Assembly: GCA_037951165.1 (NCBI GenBank)
Contig: JBBDHG010000051.1
Span: 6,422,001 to 6,486,000 of the forward strand
Length of the DNA: 64,000 bases
From: Lophius americanus
Taxonomy: Eukaryota > Chordata > Actinopteri > Lophiiformes > Lophiidae
Reading direction: 5' to 3'
Positions 25,801 through 36,100 of this stretch are shown in pieces. The notes beneath the pieces were generated by a model. It did not search any database, was not told the origin of the DNA, and saw only the letters and a program-made list of their open reading frames with translations. The first letter of the stretch is position 1. Every line of letters starts with the position of its first letter. Both the position numbers and the translations under genes were made by a program.

Positions 25801-28531
25801 GAGGAGTTATTTTGTCAACTGCAGTGTTTACTAAGATGTATAATTTTATCATGAAGCCATTTTTATTGCTGCTGGTTTTTGCTGCATCTCCTGGAACAGT
25901 TGTGTGTAAGAAACTGAACATGTGCCATTCTCTCTTTTACCTTGGCCACACTGGTGCGTATGACAGTACCAGTGACAGACAAAAAGTGCCCCACATCTCT
26001 GGACCTGGGGATGGTGTCTCGGGTCAGCTCTGGACACATTGGAAGACCTGGGGACAAATGAAAGTCAACCAAAAAAAATCAGGAAGTGAAATGACTTTGT
26101 TTGTGTGAGTTACAGGGTTTTAGAGGACGATAGATAAATAAAAATATATCCCCTTTGCCCCACTTGCTTCTGAAGACTTTCCTTATGTGATGTCCGACAA
26201 ATGATGTATGCGCAGTTCTGTCTGAGGGTGCAAGATAGCTGGGTCAGGACCAAGGACAGGACAAATGTCAATGACCTTATACAAATAAAACTGTGTGAGA
26301 GAATCGGTTCTGGAAGACTCCGGACCTTATAATCAGGATCTTCTCTGTTATAACAGATCTGTCTGTATTAAAGTCATATATTTTAATAAGTACATCCGAC
26401 ACTCCTCATTAAATTCATATTCCTCAAATGATTACAAGATAGAATCTTCCTTCATCAGGGGAGAATGATGTCTTTAAACGTATGAGGAGAAGACAGACTT
26501 CAGACGAAGGCAAGGGGAGGACAGAACAGGAGATTGGCCAATCATAGACTTTTCATAGATTTTTAACTGATAGATGTAATTTCTAAGTTGTGCAAAAATG
26601 TCCACTCCTCTCGGCCAGCATGGTTGTGGGGCGAGACACTGGTGTTGTGAGGTAGAGTATCTCCTAGATGCTACCTCACTTTGACATATTCAACAACTAT
26701 TACTTATCGACTTCAGCCAATCATTTTGTACTCATGTATTGTGATGCACCTTTGCAGTCCATTTGTTTAAAGACAAGCTAAAGCAGCTGATCTTCTCTTC
26801 AGTCAGCATTAGCCCAGAATTATCTTGAAGAGGGAGTTCAGGCTATGGCTCTCAGAATGCTAACTCTGACCAACAAATATCATTTATATATCACCATATA
26901 TCAATGATGCATCATATCATTCATATGTTATTCCTTTTATCGTGTCTAACCTGTAATACGGGCATGAGGAATGAATCTCTTTCTGTGCTCCGTTGGTCTT
27001 TGTCCTCCTGGGTCTTTGGGAGACGGCTTCAATGAGAGTGCCATGGCTGTTCCGTTTAACACTTGGTCAAATATAGTCAATACATCATTAGGATAGGCGT
27101 TGAAATAGTCCCCGACCTGCAACAAACAGTAGATGTAGCATGGAAACCATGACAACAGAGATATAATGATATAACACATATAACACTCTGACACATGGGA
27201 GCTGGTTGGAGTGTAGAGCCGGGCAACTTCCTTGAGGGTCACAGAGTAAATGAGTATAAGAGAGATTATTAATCCTATATGGGACTAATAATGGTATAGT
27301 TATCATTAATCATTTTCAGGAGAAAACAGAAATATGGAAAAATAAAATAAAATTTAAAACCAAAATATGCCGGAACTAAAAAACAAATTATTGGAGTCGA
27401 GAAACTGGTTCTCCTGGCGCTGCAGAAAACAACCCTGGACCTTGTGTGAAGCGGTGATGTGTTCCTGCGGATATGAAGGCTGTTTGTATTAACAAGTAGT
27501 AGTACTTAAACTTAAACAGTTATCCTTTGTTATTTACTTCTGCACTTTTAATGAAATATATGTCATTGGGGGAAAAATGAACATGTCTCTGATTACTTTA
27601 CTCGAACAACTGAGCTAAAATGCATCAAGCCTTTATTTTCACCCACTTGTCAATGTTGAAATTGGATGTTTACACATAATCAGTGTTTAAAACAATCAAC
27701 CATAACATGAAAACGTCCTGACTAAAATTGTTTAAGTCCATCTTTTGCAGGAAGAACAGCTCTGTGATGTCACTGAGTGTCCTGACACCTTTCTGATAGA
27801 AACCAGCCTTTTCTCTTTTCTTAAAGGACCAACCAAGTCCAATATATCATGTGGGAACCGCTCCTCAAGCCCACTGAGCCTTGGGCGCCAAAGACCTTGT
27901 TACCAGTTTACCGGTTGTCCTCTCCTAGACCACTATGGTAGGAACTACCAAATACAAATAAGGAACACCCAGCTAGACCTTCAGTTTTGGAGATGCTCTG
28001 ACTCAGTCGTTTAACCATCACAATTTGGTCCTTGTCAAAGTCACTCAGACCCCTACATTTGTCCCGCTTCCAACAATTGCAGATGGATATAAAAATTACC
28101 TGAGTTCTGATGAACATAAAAATGTAAAATTGATACAAATTAAGTAAACATAGCATTAGGACCCCTACAAATAAGGTGAAACTTAATTCAAGTTTTTCCA
28201 GCAGTTTTTGAGGAAATGTAGACACATTACACCCAAATAAAACCTGTTGCATATGGAGGAGACCCACGGATGATGGTTACTCTATTCGCCCCCTTTAGCC
28301 GTGGCATAAGGACTGCTTTCGCTAAAGCAGATTTGTGTTTTGAATTGTGCTGACATACTGTACCTCCATGTTGGTTTCAAACAGTGTCATGGCGTTGATG
28401 ACAACTGGCCGATGGGTCTCTTCACTAGTATCTTCAATTAGCTGGAGGATGTCACAATGGTGATGCTCCTTTAGATAGGCCTCAAACACCCGGGCAATCA
28501 GGGCCTCTTGCTCGGGACTTATCAACATCAT
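11202..28531 (-). CDS. mcm9: MCM9, homologous-recombination repair helicase subunit
   Basis: DNA helicase partner of MCM8, acting in nuclear recombination repair and mismatch repair. Fourteen coding exons join in frame with GT-AG ends: 28364-28531, 26951-27116, 25941-26047, 23991-24197, 22279-22360, 20799-20999, 20588-20713, 19289-19408, 18945-19119, 17226-17428, 15892-16095, 14711-14793, 13370-13515, 11202-12861. Together they give 3,648 nt, about 1,215 aa (human 1,143). Order of parts: N-terminal domain, Cys zinc-binding motif (C157, C160, C182...), Walker A GDPGTGKS (K367), Walker B CCIDEF (D423, E424), arginine finger SRF (R491), lid domain, then a long disordered C-terminus. Signature segments match vertebrate MCM9 (NAMTLFETNME, QRWKPF, RDYQEIKIQEQV). 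The start is the first of two adjacent ATGs at 28526-28531, close to the vertebrate start. No stop or frameshift was found. Confidence 0.96.
13018..13235. repeat. Degenerate ~35-40 bp tandem repeat in MCM9 intron
   Basis: Five to six diverged units carry CTCTAGTGCC / CTCTAGTACCTCTG followed by ATGATGTAATGA-like sequence. It lies in the last intron of MCM9. Confidence 0.6.
13370..13515 (-). CDS. mcm9: MCM9 coding exon 13
   Basis: Encodes the GGSLLGNVNALLTSFP block and a QYQTQCEMLLEGL segment, closely matching human MCM9 just after the helicase core. It ends two bases into an Arg codon, completed by the last exon. Confidence 0.93.
14711..14793 (-). CDS. mcm9: MCM9 coding exon 12
   Basis: Encodes AHARLMYRETVTIEDAVMAV and ends with MECSMQ at a GTGAGG donor. 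This is the helical lid region of the MCM ATPase domain. The 83-nt exon is framed by a CCAG acceptor and joins exon 13 in phase 0. Confidence 0.93.
15397..15422. repeat. (AAT)n microsatellite
   Basis: Short run of AAT trinucleotides in an MCM9 intron. Confidence 0.9.
15622..15652. repeat. Duplicate of MCM9 exon 11 splice-donor segment
   Basis: These 31 bp are identical to 15877-15907. That segment spans the last 16 nt of MCM9 exon 11 plus the first 15 nt of its intron, including the GTGGGC donor. The copy sits about 255 bp downstream in the direction of transcription. Confidence 0.9.
15892..16095 (-). CDS. mcm9: MCM9 coding exon 11
   Basis: Encodes the winged-helix/lid part with SLWALEKIKAYF, LTRYYQLQRRSDNRN and ARTTIRMLESLSRLAE, all recognisable in vertebrate MCM9. 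The acceptor is CTCGCAG. The donor GTGGGC is followed closely by a duplicate copy in the intron. Confidence 0.94.
16361..16440 (+). other. Possible reverse-transcriptase remnant
   Basis: A frame reading VDDIQLYTKK resembles the catalytic (Y/V)xDD region of LINE reverse transcriptases. The flanks are too decayed to assign a clade. Confidence 0.3.
16681..16874. repeat. (ATGT)n microsatellite
   Basis: Nearly 200 bp of ATGT/GTAT tetranucleotides with two interrupting ATGCATCTATAT blocks, in an MCM9 intron. The repetitive Met-Tyr-Val-Cys and His-Thr-Tyr-Ile open frames here are artefacts. Confidence 0.96.
17226..17428 (-). CDS. mcm9: MCM9 coding exon 10, arginine finger
   Basis: Encodes MVCKLNTRTSILAATNPKGQ, the MCM sensor-1 region (AATNPKG), and SPLLSRFDLVLVL with the arginine finger at R491. 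It ends in ISSFILEDRG. The first base completes the Gly codon begun in exon 9. Confidence 0.95.
18945..19119 (-). CDS. mcm9: MCM9 coding exon 9, Walker B
   Basis: Encodes GLTVAAVKDGGEWHLEAGAL, then LSDGGLCCIDEFN (Walker B, D423/E424) and IHEAMEQQSISVAKAG. These are hallmark MCM AAA+ segments. The acceptor is CACCTTAG; the donor follows GCTGG. Confidence 0.96.
19289..19408 (-). CDS. mcm9: MCM9 coding exon 8, Walker A
   Basis: Encodes CHMLLVGDPGTGKSQFLKYA with the ATP-binding P-loop, canonical GDPGTGKS rather than the GDPx(S/A)KS of MCM2-7. It continues to GIGSTSAG. Frame phases match both neighbouring exons. Confidence 0.96.
20588..20713 (-). CDS. mcm9: MCM9 coding exon 7
   Basis: Encodes SLCPQVFGMYLIKLAVAMVL and QRIDSSGTKIRG at the start of the AAA+ domain. 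It is separated from exon 6 by an intron of only 85 bp (20714-20798). Confidence 0.94.
20799..20999 (-). CDS. mcm9: MCM9 coding exon 6
   Basis: Encodes DDVTVYGVICQRWKPFFDG, the end of the N-terminal OB-type domain, and DVQKEFEDFWESYKHDP, the linker into the AAA+ core. The MCM9 segment EFEDFWE is well conserved. Confidence 0.95.
21128..21155. repeat. (ATC)n microsatellite
   Basis: Nine or so ATC trinucleotides in an MCM9 intron. Confidence 0.9.
21225..21920 (+). mobile_element. LINE reverse-transcriptase remnant
   Basis: Broken frames read KILFLDFSSA(Q)NMTQAHQL, a tract resembling the middle of the RT palm, then FSDSTAIVGG, and DQLQINSSKIKYIVFD followed by PPVYISF. These are ordered pieces of a fish non-LTR (jockey/L2-like) RT. 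Several frameshifts and stops make it non-functional. It lies in MCM9 intron 5. Confidence 0.75.
22279..22360 (-). CDS. mcm9: MCM9 coding exon 5
   Basis: This 82-nt exon encodes VQRLSVGSIPRSMVVVLEDD and LVDSCKSG, matching human MCM9 nearly residue for residue. It was too short to stand out as a long open frame and was identified by homology and phase. A G-run follows in the plus strand next to its acceptor (CTGCCACAG). Confidence 0.95.
23330..23625. repeat. Degenerate dispersed repeat with GACTAGTCATAATTCC motifs
   Basis: Diverged ~45-50 bp units contain (T)GACTAGTCATAATTCCAA and AGATATCTAC. The pattern resembles a common fish repeat, but I cannot name the family. Located in MCM9 intron 4. 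Confidence 0.45.
23991..24197 (-). CDS. mcm9: MCM9 coding exon 4, zinc-binding region
   Basis: Encodes VLEYERDYMCTKCRHVF, with the CxxC pair C157/C160, FEQFYTF, further cysteines C182, C188 and C195, and RDYQEIKIQEQ. The cysteine set fits the MCM N-terminal zinc finger. 207 nt, phase 0 at both ends. Confidence 0.95.
24443..24493. repeat. Short hairpin in MCM9 intron
   Basis: Arms 24443-24456 and 24480-24493 are inverted copies over 14 bp with one mismatch (core GAATGCTTGA / TCAAGCATTC). A 23-nt loop has further partial pairing. No flanking transposon is recognised. Confidence 0.7.
24895..25185 (-). other. Unrecognised open frame in MCM9 intron
   Basis: A 94-codon minus-strand frame includes MDTVMHCFGLRLWTPELIIH and LRQRHKVSILNLNSDF. 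Composition looks somewhat protein-like, but I recognise no family and see no splice framing that would add it to MCM9. Possibly a decayed mobile-element piece. Confidence 0.2.
25941..26047 (-). CDS. mcm9: MCM9 coding exon 3
   Basis: Encodes LPMCPELTRDTIPRSRDVG and HFLSVTGTVIRTSVAK, the core of the MCM N-terminal OB fold (SVTGTVIRTS is a family signature). It ends AAG|GTAAAAG. Confidence 0.95.
26951..27116 (-). CDS. mcm9: MCM9 coding exon 2
   Basis: Encodes VGDYFNAYPNDVLTIFD, a less conserved middle, and PHARITG. This matches human EIGEYFNMFPSEVLTIFD and LHARISG. The acceptor is TTGTTGCAG. Confidence 0.93.
27780..28075 (-). mobile_element. Tc1-like transposon fragment
   Basis: The minus strand reads GLSDFDKDQIVMVKRLSQSI and SKTEGLAGCS, the N-terminal helix-turn-helix of a fish Tc1-like transposase. 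It continues with non-coding matches to the adjoining segment (revcomp of CCACTGAGCCTTGGGCGCC). The frame is broken and the rest of the transposase is missing. Sits in MCM9 intron 1. Confidence 0.8.
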
Positions 28532-28552
28532 CAGGTCATTTGATCTGAAACC
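28364..28552 (-). CDS. mcm9: MCM9 first coding exon and start
   Basis: Coding part is 28364-28531, preceded in the exon by 21 nt of 5' UTR and an acceptor (TTCTTCCAG). It encodes MMLISPEQEALIARVFEAYL, then DILQLI and PVVINAMTLFETNME, ending at ATGGAG|GTACAG. The tandem ATGs at 28531 and 28528 are both in frame and either may be used. The frame is open upstream across the acceptor to another ATG, which is ignored because it lies in the intron. Confidence 0.9.
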
Positions 28553-29164
28553 CTGGAAGAACAAAACAATGCATACAAATCATACTGATGTCATGTGTGC
28601 TGGGGTTTGATAACATTTAAAAGGTAAACATTATGGGCTCCTGCTGCAAGGAGTTGTCATTGCCAATGTCCAACCGTTAGAGTTCTTTCCGTCCCAAGCA
28701 TAAACTCTATTTAAGTAGCAAATGTAAGTTAATGGATTCATTTGTGCAGCCCTGGGCTTTCAGTAATACAATGAGATGTTATCGGGCATATTGCCATCTT
28801 GTGGTTGCAGGACAAGATAGAACCACTGACCAACACAAACTTAATCTGAGGGCAATGCTGCAGGATTGTTACTGAGAATTAAAAGCCTCCAAACTGTAAA
28901 ATAATTGATTGATTTTTAAATATTATTAGATCAGACCTATATTATTACCATATTTATTACCATTTTAATATATTACTTAGTAAAATAAACTTACACATAG
29001 CTGTAAATTCCAGATCCCAGCTGTAGTTGTAATTAAGTTTCACTGTGTTCCATGTTGGTACTTTACCAGTTAGAAACATACATGACAGCATCTTTGCATT
29101 TATTAACAGCCAGACTTAGACCAAGGTGAGTGCAATGTGGAACAGTGAAAGGATGGGTGTTTAT

Positions 29165-29830
29165 AGCTAACCAGCCAGAACATTATAACCACTGAAGGGT
29201 GAATTTAATAATAGCGATATACATAATATATAATATACTAGGGGGCAAGTGAAGATAATGTCCTGAAGTTGTTTGTTGTTTTGAAGATGTTTTGGCCAGT
29301 GGAAAAATGAGCAAGCACTGAGAGCAGCGCAGCTTTTACGAAGATCAAATTGTGATGGCCTGATGAGATAAGATTTAAGATTAAGATTTCCCGATGAGAT
29401 TTCATAAACAAGAACACATCACCCTCATTCTTCATTCCCTTCATTGGCTTCCCGTCTCCAACAGGATTGATTATAAGATCTCTCTCTCGTCACTCACCAG
29501 TGCATCCATGTCAATTCACCCCCCTACCTAAAAGAACTACTCACCCCACTGACCTCAACACGATCCCTCCGTTCTACCCACTCATACCGCCTCCTCCTTC
29601 CCCGGACTAAGCTCAGCACCATGGGTGAGTAATGTTCGCCCAAGGCTCATTCTTATGGGTGGTGAGTGAAAGCTGTCTGTGTTGTCTGAGTTAAGTTAGC
29701 ACATTCGCTGAAAACTGAATGCTGGTTCTGAGAGAAATGTCACAACACACGGTGACATCACACAGGTGTTTTGGAGGCATAAAGACGACTTTCACATTAT
29801 TGGGCTGGTGGTTATAATATTGTGGTGGCA
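29165..29830. mobile_element. Decayed Tc1-like element with nested LINE fragment
   Basis: The left part has a terminus-like CAGCCAGAACATTATAACCAC and a diverged match to the transposase start (GGAAAAATGAGCAAGC...GATCAAATTGTGATGGC). At 29439-29490 a LINE-type FHWLPVSNRIDYKI tract interrupts it. A right-end-like GGTGGTTATAATATTGTGG occurs at about 29808-29826. All parts are broken. Confidence 0.5.
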
Positions 29831-30029
29831 TAATTGCCCGATATGATCCACTCAGGTTGCTTTAAGTTATTAGGTTCTCAAATATGTTCCCATGGGCTTG
29901 TTTCCACCAACTGGTGTGCTTCTTGGTGTTGCTCTAGATATGATGCCAGGAGTGTAGTTAGTTTGTATTTAAGCGTCATTCAAACAGCGTCTGTAATGTC
30001 TTCCTGAGCTGATGATAACGCTCTCTTAC

Positions 30030-30400
30030 ACAAACAGTTCACGTACCGTATCTCGTGGACCCGACAGAAACAGTATTAACTGGCGAAAACTTCCCTGGAG
30101 GACTTGAATTGAGCGGGTATTTTGGTCGACATACAAGTTATTTCCGGTTCCGTGACGTGGGGGTTTCAGTCACTGGAGACACGGATTGCATCACAGAAGA
30201 TGGTGACTCTTACGTTTTCATATTGGACCAATCTCTCACAATCTCGCGAGATCTGGACATCTGTGGCACCCGCTTTATTAGATAAAAACCATGTCGTCAT
30301 AATACAAGAGATTGTCATCATTATCATCAACAGCCATATGTGATGTGTCGGTGTTCAAATGTGTAGTGGTAGTGTTTGCTGGCCATTTTTTTGCGCCATC
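30030..30400 (-). promoter_or_regulatory. mcm9: Candidate MCM9 promoter / first exon
   Basis: A locally CpG-rich stretch about 1.5-1.9 kb upstream of the MCM9 start. It holds the palindrome TCTCGCGAGA (30242-30251), facing ATTGG/CCAAT (30222-30232), an ETS-type TTCCGG (30142-30147), a CRE-like TGACGT (30153-30158) and an E2F-type TTTTGCGCC (30389-30397). This mix is typical of TATA-less promoters of growth-regulated genes. A possible first-exon donor on the minus strand (TACG|GTACGT) lies at 30047. Assignment to MCM9 rests on position and orientation; it could be bidirectional. Confidence 0.55.
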
Positions 30401-30879
30401 GTCTTCATAGACGATCTTTGACAGAACTTCGGAGGGCCTCCTCTTTAACTAAACTTTATTGTAAAACAGGAGACAACAAAAGTGACACATCAATGTTCTG
30501 GTAAAAGGTTGGTTGTTTTAGAACTCCTAATAATTGTATAATCAAGTTGAAAACCATTGATGTAATGTTGTATGATGAACAAAAAAAATAAGACTGTGCA
30601 CTTGACGGGTACGTAACGTTTCACGTCCACAGAGCTAAAATTTCAAGGTACCCACCATATGAACATTCAAAATCGAATATAAACGAAGTCTGTTCAAATT
30701 ATAAACAACAACAAATCACTGTATTAATATTATGCGACGGGTATTGAAAAAAAATGACTTAATCACTTACATTTTGGTGATATGTTTTGTCAATTTACCA
30801 TATTTATTTTATTATTTAATTCATCCTTTATATTATAATTAAATAATACTAACAATAATCAAAATTGTCGGTCAGGTTT

Positions 30880-31900
30880 TGGTTACATAGCAGAGAGACT
30901 GCCTTCTTCAAAGTCTCAACCTCCTTATTAGCCTAAGAGGGAATGTATTCAGTTTTAATTCTTTTAGACCTAAGCTCAGCTTTTGACACAGTAGACCATG
31001 ATATTTTAATTGACGTCTCAAGAGTTGGGAGGGCATCATAGACACGACACTTGAGTGGTTTTATTCTTACCTTTTAGAAAGAACCTTTGCGGTCACCATT
31101 GGTAATTACGCCTCTTCAACTACTTTGATTACCTGTGGTGTACCGCAGGGTTCAAGTTCTGGTCCAATTTTATTAGTAGGTTGTATAAATGATGTCAACT
31201 ATTGGATGACTCAAAATTTTCTTCAGCTTAACAACTGCAAAACAAATAATTTTGCACAGTCCCTCACCTCCAAGAAAAACCCATCAGTCTCTGTCCACTT
31301 TCCACTTTCATCAAGCCCAGTGAGAAAAAACCTCAGGGTAACCTTTAACTCAGATCTCAGATTTGAACCACACATCAAAAGGTCACCCAGACATGCTTTC
31401 TACAACTAAGATCCATCCCAAGAATTACATCCATGCTCTCACACTCTGATCTAGAAAAAGTTGTTAATGCCTTCATATTGTCTAACATCAATCAAAAGTC
31501 CCACTTTCGACTCCTACTAGTTCAAAACGTAGCAGCTATAAGCTTATCACTAGGTTTAACAGACAATATCACATCACCCAAATCCCTCTACTGGCTTAAT
31601 GTACGTTGGAGAATTGATTTTAAGATTTACTGATTACTATTAAAACAGGTCTGGGTCGGGCGCCTGACTAAATCACTAAATCATAGAAAATGCAGACCTC
31701 ATTCGAGTCCCCTCAGATCCTCAGGAGGGTCCCTTCTGGTCGTTGTTCCTAAGTCATGGTGAAGGTCAACTGTAACTGTGCCTTTGCCATCAGGGAACAT
31801 TTGGAATGACCTAACTGACAGCATCATTCTCTCAGATTCTGTTACTTATTTTAAGTCAATTCTTAAAAACCGATGTTCATATACTTGCTTTTATGTGATG
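30880..31900 (+). mobile_element. L2-like LINE ORF2 remnant
   Basis: Ordered reverse-transcriptase pieces on the plus strand: LDLSSAFDTVDHDIL at about 30970, CGVPQGSSSGPILL at about 31134, LRVTFNSDLRFEPHIK near 31340, then C-terminal LLLVQNVAA...LYWLNVRWRIDFKI near 31520-31630 and WNDLTDSIILSDSVTYFKS near 31800. Frameshifts and stops break it, so it is dead. It occupies the spacer between MCM9 and CEP85L. Confidence 0.88.
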
Positions 31901-32224
31901 TTGTCGTTTGTATGTCCATTTTTTATTTTATTTTATTATCCTTTAATTGGGTATTTTATAGTCTTATCAGCATTTTATGATATTTTGATCTCTCAATTGT
32001 TCCCCAAATGTTTCTTGTTGCTTTTAACTATAGGCTTTTCATGTCAATTGTCCACTGTTCTATGATCTTTGTGCTTCTACCTGCATTTTGTATTTGACCA
32101 ACTTTGCTCTCTTGTCAAAGCACTTTGTAAACTCGTTTTTTAAAGGTGTTCCGAAAATACGGTCATTATTAATTTTTCCTTTATTTATCACATGTTACAC
32201 AGTAGATCCATACAGTACAAGATG

Positions 32225-32345
32225 TACTGTAGTTGATCAGGGTCCCAAGGCCTTTTGCGTCAGGGGATGGGCTGGAACCCTGGTTTCCTGGTTGAGGGAT
32301 GTCTGATCTACCCAATGAGCTAAAGCCACTCAATTGTGTACTATA
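32225..32345 (-). mobile_element. tRNA-derived SINE-like fragment
   Basis: The minus strand shows an A-box-like TAGCTCATTGGGT and a B-box-like GGTTCCAGCC at tRNA spacing. No full tRNA fold or anticodon arm is convincing. Best read as a SINE head. Confidence 0.5.
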
Positions 32346-33029
32346 TTATATACATTTCCTCAATATTTTATTTTAGTACCCTTTAGTATTCGTAGTTTGC
32401 TTGTATATTCATCTATTTTTCCCATTATTTATTTTGTATACTTGTAGTAGTAGTTGTATCTCGTATATCTCGTTTATACTCGTGTTGAATCTTTCAGGCC
32501 TTAGAATGCCTTTGATAGTAGTACTTCTCTATGATGCCTTACGGGTTGCCTCGGACTGCTGTCCCATGTTCCGTAATTAACGATTTGGAAAATAAAGTTT
32601 ATCCAGAAAAAAAGACAACGTATACTAACAGAAAACCGTACAAGGAAATAGAGAACAATAAAACACGAAAAATAATTAGTATGCTAATCATCAGACAAAG
32701 AAAGAATAAGAAACAAACTCAACAAGATATGAGTTCTGACAGACTTTCTGTTTAGATTCTTATCTGAGAATAAATGAATGAGATATATCAGATTAGGACC
32801 AGACTTTCTTCCCAAACTGTCTCCTTCATCAGATCTGTTAGGTGGCGCCCTCTGATGGTGGAGATGTAGAATGACCGCCTGCTCTCCCAGCTGAAGGGGG
32901 GGGGTACGGTAAAGAGGGGGAGGAGTTTACCGTCGAGCGGTAATGTCGGTCGGTAAGACGCAGACCGTTATCTAACAGTTTTCTGAGGACGTTCTTTTTA
33001 CGGTGTCCGTCTTTTCTTAGAAATTTGGA

Positions 33030-33123
33030 GATCACGTGACCCGAGCCCTGCGCTATGATTTCTGTGTCCTGTGTAGGATCTGCTGCGGTTCACGCTGCTA
33101 TTTAAAGACTGCGGCGGGACAGA
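33030..33123 (+). promoter_or_regulatory. cep85l: Candidate CEP85L core promoter
   Basis: Upstream of the CEP85L ATG lie an E-box CACGTGAC (33033-33040), GC-rich patches, and a TATA-like TATTTAA (33099-33105) only about 20 bp before the ATG. That is too close for a TATA box to serve this ATG from a start site between them, so the real start is probably further upstream. Confidence 0.35.
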
Positions 33124-33172
33124 ATGTGGGGCAGAAGTGATTTTGAAGATGGATACCAGCCTAATAAAACAG
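33124..33172 (+). CDS. cep85l: CEP85L first coding exon
   Basis: Only 49 nt, encoding MWGRSDFEDGYQPNKT plus one base. The MWGR start matches human CEP85L, and the donor ACAG|GTGAGT is strong. It joins exon 2 across a 2.1 kb intron in phase 1. Confidence 0.85.
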
Positions 33173-36100
33173 GTGAGTTTAGAACTGAGAGGAAGATGGT
33201 TTAGATTGAACCTCGTTAGCCACTGATTGTTGTCAAGGAGCAACTTCAAGGACAGCCGAGCACGGAGAGACTGATCCAGGACCAGGTCTAGTCTCGCGCC
33301 AGCAGTTCTACTGGGTCTGATGGATCAGTAGCTAGCACAGACACACTGATCCATCTGAAGGTCGACAGTAGTTCTGCTGCAGACAGAATCTTCCAGGTCT
33401 ACTTTAACACCAGCAGTTCTGCTTGATCCGATCGAACAGATAGTGAGATCATAAAGAACAGAAACACAAGCAGAAGGTTACTATAATCTTACTATGACAT
33501 GTCATCTAACTGAAGCATGTGGTGGAGACAGTAGCACAACCTTAATGTAAACGTTTCACTATTTACCCCAGAGACTAGAAAGACACTCTGGGATACGTGT
33601 GTTTCTCTGTTGTCACAGTTTCCCCAGAGTTTCACTTTATCTATGGTTCCAGTTTCCCTTCAGTTGTAGTTTCTCTGTAATAACAGATTATAAGTGGTAA
33701 CAGTTTAGCTCCAGTTGATCTGTAGTTACCAGTTTATCTGGAATTTCAGTTTCTCTGTACGAATAGTTTCTCGGTCGTTCAAGTTTCTTCATAGATACAG
33801 TTTATCCGCAGTTTTAGTTTATCTTCAGTTTCCCTGTGGTTTCAGTTTCGCTGTAGTTTCACTTTCACCGAAATTTCAGTTCAGTTTCAGTTAATCCACT
33901 GTTACGCTGTAGTTGCAGTTTCTCTGCAAAACAATGTCTCTGTAGTTATAGTTTCCCTGTAAAAAAGTGTCTCTTTAGTTTTAGTTTCTCTGTAACACAG
34001 TTTCTCGGTAGTTTTAGTTAATCTACAGTTTAAGTGTATTTTCACTGTATTTGTTATGTTGAGTCTGCCAGACAGTCAAAGATGTACATGTGAGGCTCTC
34101 TCTTTGTTTAAACCCCGTAATAAGCAAAGATACATAGTATGATAATACTAGTAAACACAGTCTGAGCCAGGTATTATCCATAGCCATCCAGATATTTGAG
34201 TCCATGGAAAGTTCATTGAATGTAATTTGGATTTGAGGCAGTGGTGATGGGCTGCTAGATTACGATAGACAGACTGTAGACCTACTCAAAACTGATCAAT
34301 CATATCGCAGGCAGACTGTTCGCAGGACAGAATGTCAAATGGTCCAATATTCAACCAGCACATATATTCATAAAATCACTGTTACACCAATGGAACAATA
34401 CTCGGGGTGGTAGTAGATCGAGATGCAGGCAGGATCTAGCATTGGGGGAATGAATGGCTTGGGTGCAGCTTGAAGGTAAGGATTCTAGTGACTAGCATGC
34501 CGGATGGAGGAAAGCTAGCAGACGAGATGCTAGCAGGTTGTTGTACGGACTGAAAAGTAGTGGACTAGGATTTACGCTGGGAATATGCAGGGATCGGAGT
34601 AAGACTAGCATGTAGCACATCAAGAACATTAACCTGATATTAGGACAAGAAATGGCCAAAATTCACTTTTGAGACCACCATATTCTGCAAAAAGAAATAT
34701 TTGCCATTGAACAAGACCATAACAGGAACAGAGGGGGATACTGTGACAATGTTAAGCTTTTGTCTCAGAGACTGAATGATAGAAACTAATCTCTATTGGT
34801 CATATAGAAACACATTAGTCTGTACCGACATCGATAGAAACTGCAGCTTTAGCCTTGGGTGGAGGCATTTGTCAGCAGCGGTGACTTTTCTTTCGCAGTC
34901 TGAGTTAAAATCACATGGTTTGTTCTCTGATTTTACATATTGAAATAAAAGATCAGCTCTCTCACCCACAGCAGATCGGGAAATTGTTGATCTTGATAAT
35001 CAACAACAATAGACATTGTGTTACAGTGCACTCTCTTAGCCTCCGCATAGAAGGAGATTCTGGGGATGCACATACTTCCCGCAAAAGGTGAAATATATGG
35101 ATAATCTGCCACGGGGAACATCAAATTAATATCATGGATGCACATTCTGAACAAAAAAAGGGAAGGTGACAAAGTAATGGCCCATCTGATGACCTTTGTT
35201 TGTAACATAATGCATTTTTCTAATGTATGGCCTTTAAATAATTGTTTTTTAGGCTCCACTAGCGATGGTTCTCCAAGACTGGTCGCTGGCCACGACTCAA
35301 CATGGCACAGCATCTCGCCTGGCCATGTAACCATCCTCTGTGGAGGACGCCGACACAGCACAGTGTCTGACAGTGGTGACACTGGCATTGGCACCTACTG
35401 CTCTGATAGTGTGGAAGGTAGGTGGTCCTGTTTTTATTCTGCATGTTTGTGTCCTATAAATAAAGCTTCAACCACCAGGTTCCGTTCTATAACTTCAATC
35501 AAATATTGAATTGTGGAATTAATTGTCACTAAGATAGGGTTTAGTGCGGCATCAGCGCTCATGCAGTTGTTGTATCGCACTGTTGGGGTGAAGAAAGAGA
35601 TGAGGCGTAAGGTAAAGTGCATCTACGTTTCAATTCTCACTTATGATTTTGAGCTCCGGGTAGGTACTGAAAGAATCAGGTCAATGATACAAGCGGCTGA
35701 AGTGAGCGTCTTTTGCAGGGTGGCTGGACCCAGCCTTAGAGATAAGGTGCGGAGCTGGCTCAGAGTAGAGACGCCGCTCCTTTGGGTGGTTCGGGCATCT
35801 GATTAGGATGCCTCCAGGATGCTTCTGGGGGTCTTCCCCCACATCCAACTGGGAGGAGACTCCGGGCTGGACCCAGAACTCTCTGGAGGGACTATGTATC
35901 TCATCTGGCCTGGGAATGCCTTGGGATTGAGCTGGAGAGTGTTTCTGACGAGAGGGACATTTGCAATACCCTTCTTAGCCTGCTGACACCTATGCAAAAG
36001 AAAACGGAGTGTAATTAACTGTAAAGTATTGGTACAGTGTTGAAAATTATTTAAGTGTTGACACGGGAAATTATTTTATTTACATAATTTGGACTCCACT

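Noticed and set aside
30055..30285. 76-codon plus-strand frame at 30 kb
   Set aside because: Lies in the CpG-rich candidate promoter, has no recognised domain, and open length there is expected from the base composition.
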